Source: Apostichopus japonicus
Lineage: Eukaryota > Echinodermata > Holothuroidea > Aspidochirotida > Stichopodidae
Direction of reading: 5' to 3'
NCBI RefSeq assembly: GCF_037975245.1
Contig: NC_092562.1
Span: 9,093,001 to 9,157,000, forward strand
DNA: 64,000 bases
In this document: positions 12,722 to 23,333 of the stretch, in pieces
How the letters are laid out: the number at the start of each line of letters is the position of its first letter
How positions within the stretch are numbered: position 1 is the stretch's first letter
Program-made: the position numbers and the translations under genes
The notes under the pieces: generated by a model
Databases searched by the model: none
Seen by the model: only the letters and a program-made list of their open reading frames with translations
Told to the model about the DNA's origin: nothing

Positions 12722-14323
12722 CTGAATTGGAAAGCAAAATGTCTAGTAACCACTTTTAACTTTTCAAAGGATCCAGAAAGATTGTACAAGTTTAATTACA
12801 ACTCTTCTCTAATGTAAATTTCCCTCATTGAGAGGAATGTCAAGATACAGAAGCGAGACAGATTGTTCATATACTATAACAACTCCTCTGTTATGTGGAT
12901 TTTCCCCATTAAGATGAATCTCAACATACAATTTGATAAATGTTTAGGTAAAACGTTACCATTTGATAGCTACTACTGACACAACTACTTTGTGAATGAT
13001 GAATTGCAAAACAAAGACATTTCTTTTTCGATTATCAGTACTGAGTGGAGAGCATTTTCTATTCAAATTAATCTATTTCTTTACTAGCCACTCTGTTAAG
13101 CAAACTGGTCTCATATCTGAGATAACAAATAGCCCTTAAATATTGCTTCTTGTGTTTGCAGCTAAAAGGAAAATAAAAATTATAAAATATGATTGATTGA
13201 TGTAGGCTTGCCACATACATCTGAGGACACTATGGGAAAAGCTAAATGTCGGGAATGAAAAATGGACATGTAGTTACTGCTCTTACTGAGAGAGATTTCC
13301 TGAAGAAATTGCTGTTACATCAACACCGACAGCCGAATTACAAAGCATGATGAACTAATGTGACAAATGCTCTGTATAATGCAAACCACAGCAGAGAACA
13401 TTTATGCTTGCAAATGTAACATTTATTAATGGCACAACAGTTTTATCTGTGTTAGGGTGTTAGACAGAAATGTCAACACGGCAGAGACCAACTGGATCTC
13501 CTGATGGTTGAAGGAGATTACTTGTGAACAGTACTGAAAACCTTCAGATTTTAAGGATTAAAACCACATCCTAGTAGCAGTTTGTATAAGAAAGAAATGT
13601 GTTTTTAAATTTTATATTTTGTAAAATGAAGTTAGCAAACAGCAGAGTGAATGCTGTTGTCATGCCAATTGAACTGCATAGCCTTTGTCTTTTTTTCTTG
13701 ATCTTTTATGTTTCAAATAATTAATCTACAGAGAGAAATTACAATTCTTCAAAATAGTTGCACACGTTTTGATGAAATTTAACTACATAGAACATTGATG
13801 GCTAAGTAAATTTCTAATCAAGCTTCATGAATAAATGAATTATAATAGCCAAATTAAAGCCTCAAGTGAAGTTTGTAGTAAAGACTATCCTGATATCATG
13901 GACCACTGACTGCGCTCCACTTCCTGAACTATAAAGGGAGGGTTTTAGCCAGTCAAAATAAATTGATGAATTCATTTATCTGTACCTTGAGTGAGGGACA
14001 GGATAATGAAATTGGTCTTTCAGCTATCAGTGTGGAATACTTTTCTCTTCAATATAAGTCTTTACATCGTCTACCAGCAATATCACTTTGAGATCTCTCT
14101 TTTCTCTGTTATGCCAATATTATCAAATAATCAAGATTTGCATGAACAGAGTTGTCAGAAACCAGAAGACATGAAAGAATGATTGAGGCATGATGAATGA
14201 TCATAACACTTACTGTTCAGTGTACTACCTGAGTTAACATTAATGTTTATCACATGATATTGTTGAAAGAGACATGAAAAACCGTTAAATACATCCAATG
14301 GCTTCACTTGCAGATTAGCTCAC
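12722..14323 (-). other. Intron, A-type
   Basis: This is about 1.6 kb of A-type intron, closely similar to the 1925-bp array units, with a short extra (tttaaattttatattt) near 13604. It has no recognisable second element and no exon. Confidence 0.6.
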
Positions 14324-14644
14324 CTCCAGGTAGTACAGTACTACAAACTACACCTGCATCTTCACCATGACCACAATTGTCTATTTCTAAGTGTCCGCAG
14401 CTTAAAAGGTTGCTTTCATCACCAGTGCATTCTACGTCGTCCATGTGAATTTCCCCAGAGCCTTCACCAAATGAAGCACTACCAGGAGCTGAAATGACTC
14501 CTGGGAATCCCAACTGACGACATACCACTGCAGCATCGCTGATGTCCCAGAAGTCATCACACACTGTGCCCCACTCTCCGTTACGATAAATCTCAACTCG
14601 ACCAGCTGTTTCGTTTCCTCCATTGAGACGAACTGCCCCTTCAT
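14324..14644 (-). CDS. SRCR domain exon, class A
   Basis: This 107-codon phase 1-1 exon follows the hevein-like exon across a short intron of about 197 bp. It encodes the class A core with the loop GHLEI after Cys83 and the short linker STVLPG. The acceptor is ttccaaatcag, a one-base variant of the usual acceptor. Six cysteines, NET and the DD...E residues are present. Close pairing with the upstream chitin-binding-like exon suggests the two domains are adjacent in the protein. Confidence 0.95.
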
Positions 14645-14841
14645 CTGATTTGGAAAGCAAAATGTCTAGTAAACACTTTTACCTTTTCAAAGGATCAAGA
14701 AAGATTGTACAAGTTTAGTAACAACTCTTCTTTTATGTTAATTTCCGCCCGAATCTCAAGATCTCAAGAAGCGAGACAGATTGTTCATGTACTATAACAA
14801 CTCCATATATCTTATAATCAAAACATTATTTTCATTCTTAC

Positions 14842-15006
14842 CAGTAACCCTGTAATCAACACAGTCTTCGCAGTCACAATGGGCTGAAGTGATGCCACAC
14901 CAGTTGTAAGGGGAACAACACGGGTATATACCACCAGGATCACACTGGGCTACCTCTCCGTTAGGTGCGAGCCAATCACCTCCACACTGGTAGTCCTCTC
15001 GAAATG
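14842..15006 (-). CDS. Hevein-like (chitin-binding type 1/CBM18-like) domain exon
   Basis: This is a 55-codon phase 1-1 exon, acceptor ttttggcag, donor GTAAGAAT. The peptide starts AFREDYQCGGDW and ends CEDCVDYRVTG, with eight cysteines spaced C-x13-C-x7-CC-x5-C-x6-C-x1-C-x2-C. The core CCSPYNWCGITSAHC reproduces the hevein signature CCS-x(2)-x-W-C-G-x-T-x(2)-x-C, including the aromatic Tyr/Trp positions that stack on GlcNAc in hevein. By family knowledge these domains bind chitin or GlcNAc polymers. It is the only non-SRCR exon recognised, and fusing it to SRCR domains would fit a microbial-surface recognition protein. The first two spacings are longer and the last two shorter than in plant hevein, so a distinct hevein-like subfamily is possible. 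Confidence 0.82.
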
Positions 15007-16284
15007 CTGCCAAAATGCGATTATGCGGATTTCCCCAATTAAAATGAATCTCACGATACAATTTGAAAAATGTTTAGGACAAACATTACCATTTAGTAGC
15101 TACTGCTGACACAACTACTTTGTGAATGATGTAACGCAAAACAAATGAAACATTTTTTTAAATTATCAGTACTCAGTGGAGAACATTTTCTATTCAAATT
15201 AAACTATTTCTGTACTAGCTATTCTGTTTCAGCAAACTGGTCTCATATCTGAGATAACAAATAGCCCTTAAATATTGCTTCTTGTGTTTGCAGTCAAAAA
15301 GAAAATAAAAATTATAAAATATGACTGATTGATGTAGGCTTGCCACATACATCTGAGGACACTATGGGAAAAGCTAATGTCGGGAATGCAAAATGGACAT
15401 GTACTTTCTGCTGTTACTGAGAGAGATTTCCTGAAGAAAGTGCTGTTGTATGAACACCGACACCAGAATAACAAAGCATGATGAACTAATGTGACAAATG
15501 CTCTGTATATTGCAAACTAAAGCAGAGACCATTTATGCTTGCAAATGTAACATTTATAAATGACACCACAGTTTTATCTGTGTTAGGGTGTAAAACAGAA
15601 ATGTCACCACAGCAGAGACCAACTGGATCTTCTGATGGTTGAAGGAGATTACTAATGTGAACAGTACTGAAACCTTTAGATTTTTCGGATTAAAACCACA
15701 TCCTAGTAGCAGTTTGTATAAAAAAGAAATGTGTTTTTAAATTTTATATTTTGTAAAATGAAGTTAGCAAACAATTAGCAGAGCGAATGTTGTTGTCATG
15801 CCCATTGAACTGCATAGGCTTTGTCTTTTTTCATGATCTTTTATAATGTTTCAATTAATTAATCTACAGAGAGAAATTACAATTCTTCAAAATAGTTGCA
15901 TAAGTTTTGATGAAATTTTAACTACATAGAACATTGACAGCTAAGTAAATTTCTTATCAGGCTTCAAGAATAAATGAATTATAATAGCCAAATTAAAGCC
16001 TCAAGTGAAGTTTGTAATAAAGACTATATCCTGATGATATCATGGACCATTGACTACGATCTACTTCCTGAACTACAAAAGGGAGGGTTTGAGCCAGTCA
16101 AAATAGATTTATACATTCAATTATCTGTTCCTTGAGTGAGGGACAGGATAATGAAATTGGTCTTTCAGCTATCAGTGTGGAATACTATTCTCTCCAATAT
16201 AAATAAGTCTTTGCATTATCTTACAGCAATATCACTTGAGATCTCTCTCTTAGATCCAATGGCTTCACTTGAAGATTAGCTCAC
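15007..16284 (-). other. Intron, A-type
   Basis: This is about 1.3 kb of A-type intron. It rejoins the usual repeat sequence at about 15020 (ttatgcggatttcccc), right next to the hevein-like exon. Moderate divergence from the array units indicates an older copy. No exon or separate mobile element was seen. Confidence 0.6.
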
Positions 16285-16623
16285 CTGCTGGAGTCGTAGG
16301 AGATGCAGGTAGTACAGTACTACAAACTACACCTGCATCTTCACCATGACCACAATTGTCTATTTCTACGTGTCCGCAGCTTAAAAGGTTGCTTTCATCA
16401 CCAGTGCATTCTACGTCGTCCATGTGAATTTCCCCAGAGCCTTCACCAAATGAAGCACTACCAGGAGCTGAAATGACTCCTGGGAATCCCAACTGACGAC
16501 ATACCACTGCAGCATCGCTGATATCCCAGAAGTCATCACACACTGTGCCCCACTCTCCGTTACGATAAATCTCAACTCGACCAGCTGTTTCGTTTCCTCC
16601 AATGAGACGAACTGCCCCTTCAT
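16285..16623 (-). CDS. SRCR domain exon, class A, long linker
   Basis: This 113-codon phase 1-1 exon ends in the long linker [10 protein letters not shown]. The core is class A but has [13 protein letters not shown] (Ile for Asn at position 8), loop GHVEI and VEC. Six cysteines, NET and the cation-site residues are intact. On the N-terminal side it is followed by an intron of about 8.8 kb swollen by a hAT element and a copia element. Confidence 0.95.
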
Positions 16624-17428
16624 CTGAATTGGAAAGCAAAATGTCTAGTAACCACTTTTAACTTTTCAAAGGATCCAGAAAGATTGTACAAGTTTAATAA
16701 CAACTCTTCTCTAATGTAAATTTCCCTCATTGAGAGGAATGTCAAGATACAGAAGCGAGACAGATTGTTCATGTACTATAACAACTCTGTTATGTGGATT
16801 TCCCCCATTAAGATGAATCTTAATATACAATTTGAAAAATGTTTAGGTAAAACGTTACCATTTGGTAGCTACTACTGACACAACTACTTTGTGAATGATG
16901 AATTGCAAAACAAATGAAACATTTTTTACAATTATCAGTACTCAGTGGAGAGCATTTTCTATTCAAATTAATCTATTTCTGCACTAGCCATTCTGTTTCA
17001 GCAAACTGGTCCCTTATCAGAGATAACAAATAGCCCTTAAATATTGCTTGTTGTGTTTGCAGTCAAAAATAAATTGATTGATTGATGAAGGCTTGCCACA
17101 TACATCTGAGCACTCAATGGGAAAAGCTAATGTCAGGAATGAAAAATGGACAGGAAGTAACTGCTGTTACTGAGAGAGATTTCCTGAAGAAATTGCTGTT
17201 ACATCAACACCAACAGCAGAATAACAAAGCATACAAAATGTGACAAATGCTCTGTATATTGGAAACCACAGGAGAGAACAGTTCAGTCAGTCCCCAATGA
17301 GCGAGTGTAAGCTCAGAGAGCAATATTCTTGAAGCCCTACCTCCACGAATGAAATTTCGCAAAACTGCTTGAGACCTACCCCTCTGGTTTAAACTTTTGA
17401 ATAATGCAAAGAAGGGGTCGCTAGCCAC
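16624..17428 (-). other. Intron: A-type sequence, breaking into unknown DNA at ~17281
   Basis: The A-type intron continues to about 17280 (gagagaaca) and then stops abruptly. From 17281 an unrelated sequence begins, continuing around the hAT and copia insertions to roughly 24.6 kb. This foreign block has no recognisable coding content. The hAT target duplication ctagccac occupies 17421-17428. Confidence 0.5.
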
Positions 17429-18461
17429 TAGTGTTTGCACGGGTTATCCGGGTACCCGCCCGACGTGATACTACCCGGTTCCTAATTTATTACCCGAATC
17501 CTAAGCAAAGTGTGACTTAAAAAAAAAAAAAAAAAATGGCAAACCGACGGTTAGGCAGATTTCCCATTGACTTAGTGTGGTGTTAGGCTACCATGTGTTC
17601 GAAGATAACAGCAATAACGAAAGCTTTCCATAGATATCTTATAACTGCGTCACAATTTCAGCTAATAAACAGATGGCTAGGCTAGACTACTCCCATTCAC
17701 TTAGTGTGGTGTTAGGCAACCATGTGGTCGAACGTAACAGCAATAACGAAAGTATTCCATGGATGTCTTATATAACTGCGTCACATCTCCAGAAAATAAG
17801 CAGATATAGGCTTAGCTAGATTTCTCATTGACTTAGTGTGGTGTTAGGCTACCATGTGGAAGAAATTATTATTTATTCATTCGTTTATTTCAAAAAAGGA
17901 AAGGCTGACAAGGAATTTTACGCGATGTTTATGGATTATAGACGGGATAACTAAAAAATAGTAATCGCAAGTGGCTTTTTACTACTCGTTTATTCCAAAT
18001 GCGATCAAATTGCGCGGATCGCGCAATCTCGCGGCTAATGAGAACCATGGGCCTGCATAATAGATAGAAGTAGTATTAAAAACTGTTTAAGAGCCAAATT
18101 GGATATTTATATGGTTTGATCCAATAAACGTGCACGAGCTAGCATAAGCAGCGGCGGCAGTGCGATGTTAGTAGTAATGCTAATTATAATTAAATAATTT
18201 ATTTATTAACAAGTTAATGAAAGAAACAGAAGCAAATAAAAATTATTGAGGGAGGTTTAATACCTTATCTTACACCTACGTATTTGAACATGAAAACATT
18301 GTCAGTAGAGAATATAATGCATTTATTACAGCATCCAATATGTAATTTCTTGAAAATCGTGATACACGAGGGTAAACAAAATTTTTCCGGGTACCCGGAT
18401 ACCCGACGGGTAACGGCCCTCGGGTACCCGGTTCCCGATTTTTGGACCCGTGTAAACACTA
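17429..18461. mobile_element. Non-autonomous hAT-type DNA transposon
   Basis: The element starts tagtgtttgcacgggt and ends acccgtgtaaacacta: imperfect terminal inverted repeats matching at 15 of the outer 16 bases. An exact 8-bp direct repeat, ctagccac, flanks it at 17421-17428 and 18462-18469. TIRs of this kind with an 8-bp duplication are the hallmark of the hAT superfamily. The 1033-bp body has no transposase-like frame, so it must be mobilised in trans. GC-rich subterminal motifs (gggtacccg) occur at both ends, an 18-base A run is at 17519-17536, and there is an internal tandem repeat. Confidence 0.85.
17563..17862. repeat. Internal ~130-bp tandem repeat of the hAT element
   Basis: Copies start at about 17563, 17692 and 17824 with the string cattgacttagtgtggtgtt (one base differs in the second copy). 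Two copies are full length and the third is partial. They share acagcaataacgaaag and ataactgcgtcaca. They lie wholly inside the hAT element. Confidence 0.8.
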
Positions 18462-18663
18462 CTAGCCACCATAACGTGGTATATAAGTTGAAGCTCACAA
18501 CATGTTTTCGTAATAACAGTTTTCGTAATAACAGTAAAAATTTCTATTTATGTCCTACTTTCTGATAAATCTCCATTGAATTTGCACATTTTTGGTAACA
18601 TTGGCTAGACTATGCTCTTTTCATCGATATCAAATTTACGATTGGAAATGCACTAGTCTTGTC

Positions 18664-18700
18664 TGTTACTTGTTTTTCAGAGTAAGTCGTGGATTTTTCA
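18664..18700 (+). repeat. 5' LTR remnant of the copia element (37 bp)
   Basis: It begins tgttacttgttttt and ends gtcgtggatttttca. These match the first and last parts of the 3' LTR, with about 147 bp missing between them. Because the 5' target duplication abuts it exactly, the loss is internal rather than a truncation at the end. Confidence 0.85.
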
Positions 18701-18720
18701 TGATTGCAGAGCGAGGTTCG
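18701..18720 (+). other. Probable primer binding site
   Basis: The sequence immediately after the 5' LTR, tgattgcagagcgaggttcg, resembles the complement of an initiator-Met tRNA 3' end (tggtagcagagg...), the primer used by many copia elements. The match is imperfect, as expected for a decayed copy. Confidence 0.45.
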
Positions 18721-18733
18721 CCAAAGAGATATA

Positions 18734-19303
18734 ATGGCGCAATCATACAAAGTTCCGCCCAAGTTGGGCGATGATTCATCTTACGATACGTGGAAGAACG
18801 AAGTCGAAATTTGGAAACTGCTAACCGACCTGGCTCCAGAAAAGCAAGCCCTGGCGATAACACTGTCCCTTACTGGGAAAGCGAGAGAGACCGCCCTGCA
18901 AATTAAAGCTGACGACCTCAATAAAAGTACGGGGTTGAAAACTCTTTTCAAAGAATTGGATTCTGTCTATAAAATGACACCTTCAGACAGGGTGAGTTGC
19001 AATCTATTACGGAATATTTCGCAGTTCGAGTTGCTGTATAACAAAACGAAGAACTACAACATGACCCTCCCAGATGCCGTGTTGGCATTTAAGTTGCTGG
19101 ATAATGCTAATCTTACAAGAGAAGATAGACAAATGGCCCTTACAGTTTGTGGCGAAATTAAGTTCGGACAAATGAAGTCGGCACTAAAACATATTTTTAG
19201 TGATCAGCACGGTAAGGCTTGTTTCGATAGTACAGATACATATAGCGTTAAGCCTAACCACTATACTAACCCAGTTAGGCCCATGAAGAATGGAAGAATT
19301 TGA
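18734..19303 (+). pseudogene. Copia gag (capsid-like) region
   Basis: The frame opens at ATG 18734 (MAQSYKVPPKLGDDSSYDTW) and runs 189 codons. It has the copia Gag layout: an N-terminal W-rich start (YDTWKNEVEIWKLL), a helical middle (LFKELDSVYK, LLRNISQFE) and a charged C-terminus. It stops at a TGA where the following pol frame is in another register, probably because of a 1-base indel near 19295. It would encode the particle-forming protein of the element and is now unlikely to be functional. Confidence 0.75.
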
Positions 19304-19910
19304 AGAGGCATTTGCTACGGAACCAAACGTTAAGTTCAGTAGGCCTAGTAACGAACGATACCCAAATAGAGGCAAATCAAAATCAAAGCGTGCTAATGAT
19401 CAGATCATTCGAGGCACCAACCCACTGAACAGATTCGGTAAGAAGACAAAGTGTGCAGTTTGTGAGTCTATCTTCCATTGGGATTGTCCAGATAGAAATA
19501 ATATGCAACAATCAGTCAAAGTTGCTGAATCTACTGATCATTCTCAGGTTCAGAAGAAACAGGAATCAGTTAATATGACACTTTTTAGTAAAAGCGAAGA
19601 CACTCGGGGTAAAGTTGAGAATGAAATTTTTATGACTGAATCTTTTGGTGCTGCAGTACTTGACACTGCTCGCACAAAGACAGTTTGTGAAATAAAGTGG
19701 TATGAACAATACCTGGATAAGCTTACTGAGGAAGAACGTAGACAAGTCATCAACTCCGAAAGTGATCAAGAGTTTAAGTTTGGGGATGGAGATGTGTTTA
19801 AGTCTAATCAGAATTCTATTATCCCAGCCATCATTGGGATACTGCCTGCAAAATCTCCACCGAAATGGTGGAATGTGATATTCCATTGCACCTTAGTAAG
19901 GATTCCTTAA
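19290..19910 (+). pseudogene. Copia zinc-knuckle and protease region
   Basis: This frame carries a degenerate zinc knuckle (CAVCESIFHWDCP; CX2CX4H kept, last spacing short) and then the retropepsin-like active-site stretch FGAAVLDTAR, where DTA corresponds to the catalytic Asp-Thr/Ser-Gly/Ala triad. It ends at 19910 in a different frame from the integrase segment that overlaps it from 19865, so there is a frameshift between them. Confidence 0.7.
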
Positions 19911-21269
19911 AAAAGGCTAACACAGTGTTTGACTTGACAACTGATAGGGCCACCATGTTTGGAGAGGCAGTCGATTTAGAGCTTACCTCTAGTGGCCATT
20001 ACTGTGTTGGCTTACTAAAGAAAGAACCACATTATGGACCCTGTAATGAAGATGGCAATGTGGATGAAGTGTTAGCTGTCCATGTTGACCCAGTCTGTAA
20101 AGATGGAGACATTCTGGAAGAAGTATTACCTATCAATGCTGATGAGGAAGTTGATTTTAGGCAGAATTGGGACAAGTTGAAATTGCTGAAGTTGCACAGG
20201 CAATTTGGGCATGCTTCGGTTGAAAAACTTAAGCCCTTCCTAAAAGGGGCTGGCATTTTGGACAGCAAGGTTTATGACACACTAAGTAAGGTTATCTAAG
20301 ATTGTGAAGTGTGTATCAAGTTTAAAAGAGCTCCACCAAAACCTGCAGTTTGTTTGCCACTGGCTAACAATTTCAATGAAGTGGTTGCCATGGACCTATA
20401 TGAAATTCGGCCAAATCTCTGGTACCTGCACATTATAGATCTGTTCACCAGATACAGCTCGGCACCTCTTATAACTGACAAGAAATCGTCAACAATTTGT
20501 AAGAAGTTTTTGCAGTGTTGGATTAGTGTCCATGGGCCTCCAAAATCCATTCTAACTGATAATGGCAGAGAATTCAACAACCAAGAGATGCATGACTTGG
20601 CAGAAAACTTTAATATTACAGTTACTACTGCAGCAGAGAGTCCATGCATGGAGTAATGGCCTCATGGAGAGACATAACAGAACATTAACAGAGATACTAA
20701 ACGAGGTCAACAGTGACCCTAACATGGATTTAGAAACTGCCCTAGCTTGGTCAGTCAATGCGAAAAATTCTCTTGGAAATGTTCATGGTTACAGTTTGTA
20801 TCAGCTGGTTTATGGATGCAACCCCAACTTGCCTACCACTCTAAATGATGGACTTCCAGCTTTAGAAGGGACATCAACAAGTGAGTATGTTACTAGACAC
20901 TTGACTGCATTACATGCTGCAAGAAAGGGATTCATTGAAGCTGAATCCTCAGAAAGAATACGGAGAGCCCTCCGAAAACAAGTGAGAACACTTGATAACT
21001 TTGTCACAGGTGATAAAGTGTATTACAAGAGATTAGTTAGCAATGAGTGAAAGGGACCTGGTGAGGTCATTGGTCAAGATGGGGTAGTGGTTTTTGTCAG
21101 ACATGGTGGAACTTATGTTCAGGTACACAGGTGTAGGTTAACAAAATTCAAAGATTCTACCAACGTCGGTGCAGAGGGTATCACTGAAAAAAAATTGTCG
21201 ACAGTGCAACGGATAATTTTATCGCCAGTAAAGTCAGAGAAGATGATAATTCCCCTCAGGTCAATCTAG
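19865..21269 (+). pseudogene. Copia integrase region (broken)
   Basis: A pre-integrase zinc-binding segment (LHRQFGHAS ... CEVC; HHCC type) is followed by the integrase core: Asp in VAMDLYE (near 20387), Asp in LTDNGREF, and Glu in NGLMERHN. Lesions visible are a TAA stop at about 20297-20299 between the two zinc-ligand halves, a frameshift at about 20645-20655 where catg is duplicated (ccatgcatgg), and a TGA at 21048-21050 before KGPGEVIG. The catalytic triad is therefore split over two frames. Confidence 0.8.
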
Positions 21270-21349
21270 AAGCTGATGATGACAGTGATAAAGAAATTAT
21301 TCCTCAACGTGAAAATGCACATTCTCAGAGCCATTCTCTTGGATCAAAT

Positions 21350-23058
21350 ATGTCACAAGTAACCCCTCAAATAGGGCAATTCATGAAGTTCTCCTCTGGT
21401 GATGGAGAAAGACAAGTTGTAAAGATCTTGTCTCGTGCAGGAAAGGCCTCTGGAAAACATAATCATTGGTATAATGTTGAGTATTTTGAGCCACACTCAG
21501 CAGCTGGTTTGAAACAATCAATTGATATGGGTAGAGTCAGCAATTTAGAAATATCCAATGCTCCTGACAATCCTAGAAACATTCCTTTTGTAGAAGCTCT
21601 TTTGACAAGGCAAAGCAGGAAGAGTTGCAGAAATGGAAGGAATTTGCAGTATACAAAGAAGTTAAAAGATGTAGGCCAAAGGTGCATTTCAACAAGGTGG
21701 CTTTGTACTATTAAAGAATCTCCTGAGGGGAATGTTCAAAAGGCATGTCCAGTTGCTAGAGGCTTTGAAGTGGCATCAAAACAGATTCCCCCGCTTGTGA
21801 TAAAGAATCACTTAGGGTTATTTTTTCCATTGTTGCCCAGAAAGCATGGACACTGAAATCCATGGATATAAAAACTGCCTTTTTGCAAGGGACGCAGTTT
21901 AGTAGAAACATATTTGTTCGTCCGCCAAAAGAAGCGAAAGTAAAGCAATTAGTATGGCATCTTCAGAAATGTGTTTATGGACTGAGTGATGCATCCCTTT
22001 GCTGGTACAATAGGGTCAAAGAAGTGATGCTGGACTGTGGGGCAGCTGTATCTTCTATTGATCCAGCAGTGTTTTATTGGTTCACTGAAGAACTAAGAGG
22101 GATCTTGGCAAGTCATGTTGATGACTTCATTTGGGCAGGAGATGACAAATTTGAAAGAGATGTCATTGATAAGATAAAAGCTCGCTTGCGTGTAGGCCAG
22201 GAAGAGGCAGAGTCCTTCCAATACATTGGTTTGCATGTACAGTCTGATAGTTGTTATGTTACGTTAGATCAATGCAAGTATACGCAGTCACTTCAACCTG
22301 TTCCAATTCGGAAGGAGAGAGCCAGAGAAAAGGAACTCCCTCTTACTTCGGAGGAAACCGACAAGTTACGCTCAAAAGTCGGCCAGCTATTATGGATTGC
22401 TAATCAAACTAGACCAGATGTACTGTTTGATGTTTCCTCCTTGTGTTCCACTCTGAAGAATGCTAAAGTGTTGGATCTATTGGAAACTAACAAAGTCATA
22501 CATAAAATTCACTCTGAAAATGTAAGACTGAGCTATCAATACTTGGGAAGAAAAGATTCTTTGAAACTAGTTGTTTTCAGTGATGCTTCCTTGGGTAACC
22601 TACAGGATGGTTGGAGCCAGGGAGGATATATCCTCACAGGTGACAATGGCTGTATGTCACCGCTTGCTTGACAATCCAAGAAGATCAGAAGAGTTGTTCG
22701 CAGCACCCTTTCAGCTGAAGCTTTGGCCATGGCAGATGGTATCGACACAGGCATTTTTCTAGCTACAATATTTTGTGAACTTTTCTTTGGAAGTCCAAGC
22801 CCAGAGCTATTACCATTGGTGTGTATTACTGACAATCACTCTCTTTACGACACCATAAATTCAGCGAATCATGTCCATGAGAAACGGTTACGTTTTGAGA
22901 TCAGTGGAATCAAAGAGCTCATTCTCTCCAAGCAAATTTCCTCTCTCAAGTGGAGCGAAGCAAAGACTCAAGTTGCTGACTGCCTCACTAAAAAGGGGGC
23001 TTCCTCTCATGCTTTGTTACGGTTATTAGAGGAAGGTTTTTGGGAGCACCAGGACTAG
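21350..23058 (+). pseudogene. Copia reverse transcriptase and RNase H region (broken)
   Basis: RT starts with RCISTRWLCTIKESPEG, changes frame near 21850, and continues as MDIKTAFLQG, QKCVYGLSDAS and the catalytic box HVDDF at 22114-22128 (the YVDD equivalent). LRSKVGQLLWIANQTRPD follows. RNase H begins at VVFSDASLG, is interrupted by a TGA at 22669-22671 where Trp is expected (before QSKKIRR), and continues with STLSAEALAM and the terminal ADCLTKKGAS. All RT and RNase H catalytic positions can be located, but the frame is interrupted at least twice. Confidence 0.88.
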
Positions 23059-23132
23059 GTCTCCCCGAAGGACTTTTGTAAATAGTTTTGTTTTCCTTTC
23101 TTTGGATGCCTTTGCTTTGTTTTCTTTTTTTA

Positions 23133-23144
23133 AGAAGGGGGAGT
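23133..23144 (+). other. Polypurine tract
   Basis: The run aagaagggggag lies directly before the 3' LTR start, the expected place and composition for the plus-strand primer of an LTR element. Confidence 0.7.
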
Positions 23145-23328
23145 TGTTACTTGTTTTGTCGATTTTGGCCTCCCTTGTTCCTCTCCCGCCTTTGAGGGGC
23201 TTGCCTGTGTTGTATGTTCTTTTACGTGTTGAGAAAAACTACTAGCCATGTGCGCACATGGTGTCATCTACGACAGACGAACAGGCAATCGAGAGACAAG
23301 ACTTTCAGAGTAAGTCGTGGATTTTTCA
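23145..23328 (+). repeat. 3' LTR of the copia element (184 bp)
   Basis: It runs from tgttacttgttttgtcg to gtcgtggatttttca, beginning TG and ending CA. It shares both ends with the 37-bp 5' remnant and is followed by the target duplication ttgtc. Confidence 0.88.
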
Positions 23329-23333
23329 TTGTC

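Larger units (their letters stand above)
18664..23328 (+). mobile_element. Decayed Ty1/copia LTR retrotransposon
   Basis: This 4665-bp element is flanked by an exact 5-bp target duplication, ttgtc (18659-18663 and 23329-23333). Domain order is gag, protease, integrase, reverse transcriptase, RNase H, which defines Ty1/copia rather than Gypsy. The marine-animal GalEa-like lineage is a possible home, but that is only inferred. The pol frame is broken by several frameshifts and at least three in-frame stops (near 20299, 21050 and 22671). The 5' LTR is reduced to 37 bp against 184 bp at the 3' end. It lies antisense to the host SRCR gene, inside its largest intron. Confidence 0.92.

Noticed and set aside
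18265-18565. Frames on both strands at the right end of the first hAT element
   Set aside because: They consist mostly of the subterminal GGGTACCCG repeats; no transposase motif.
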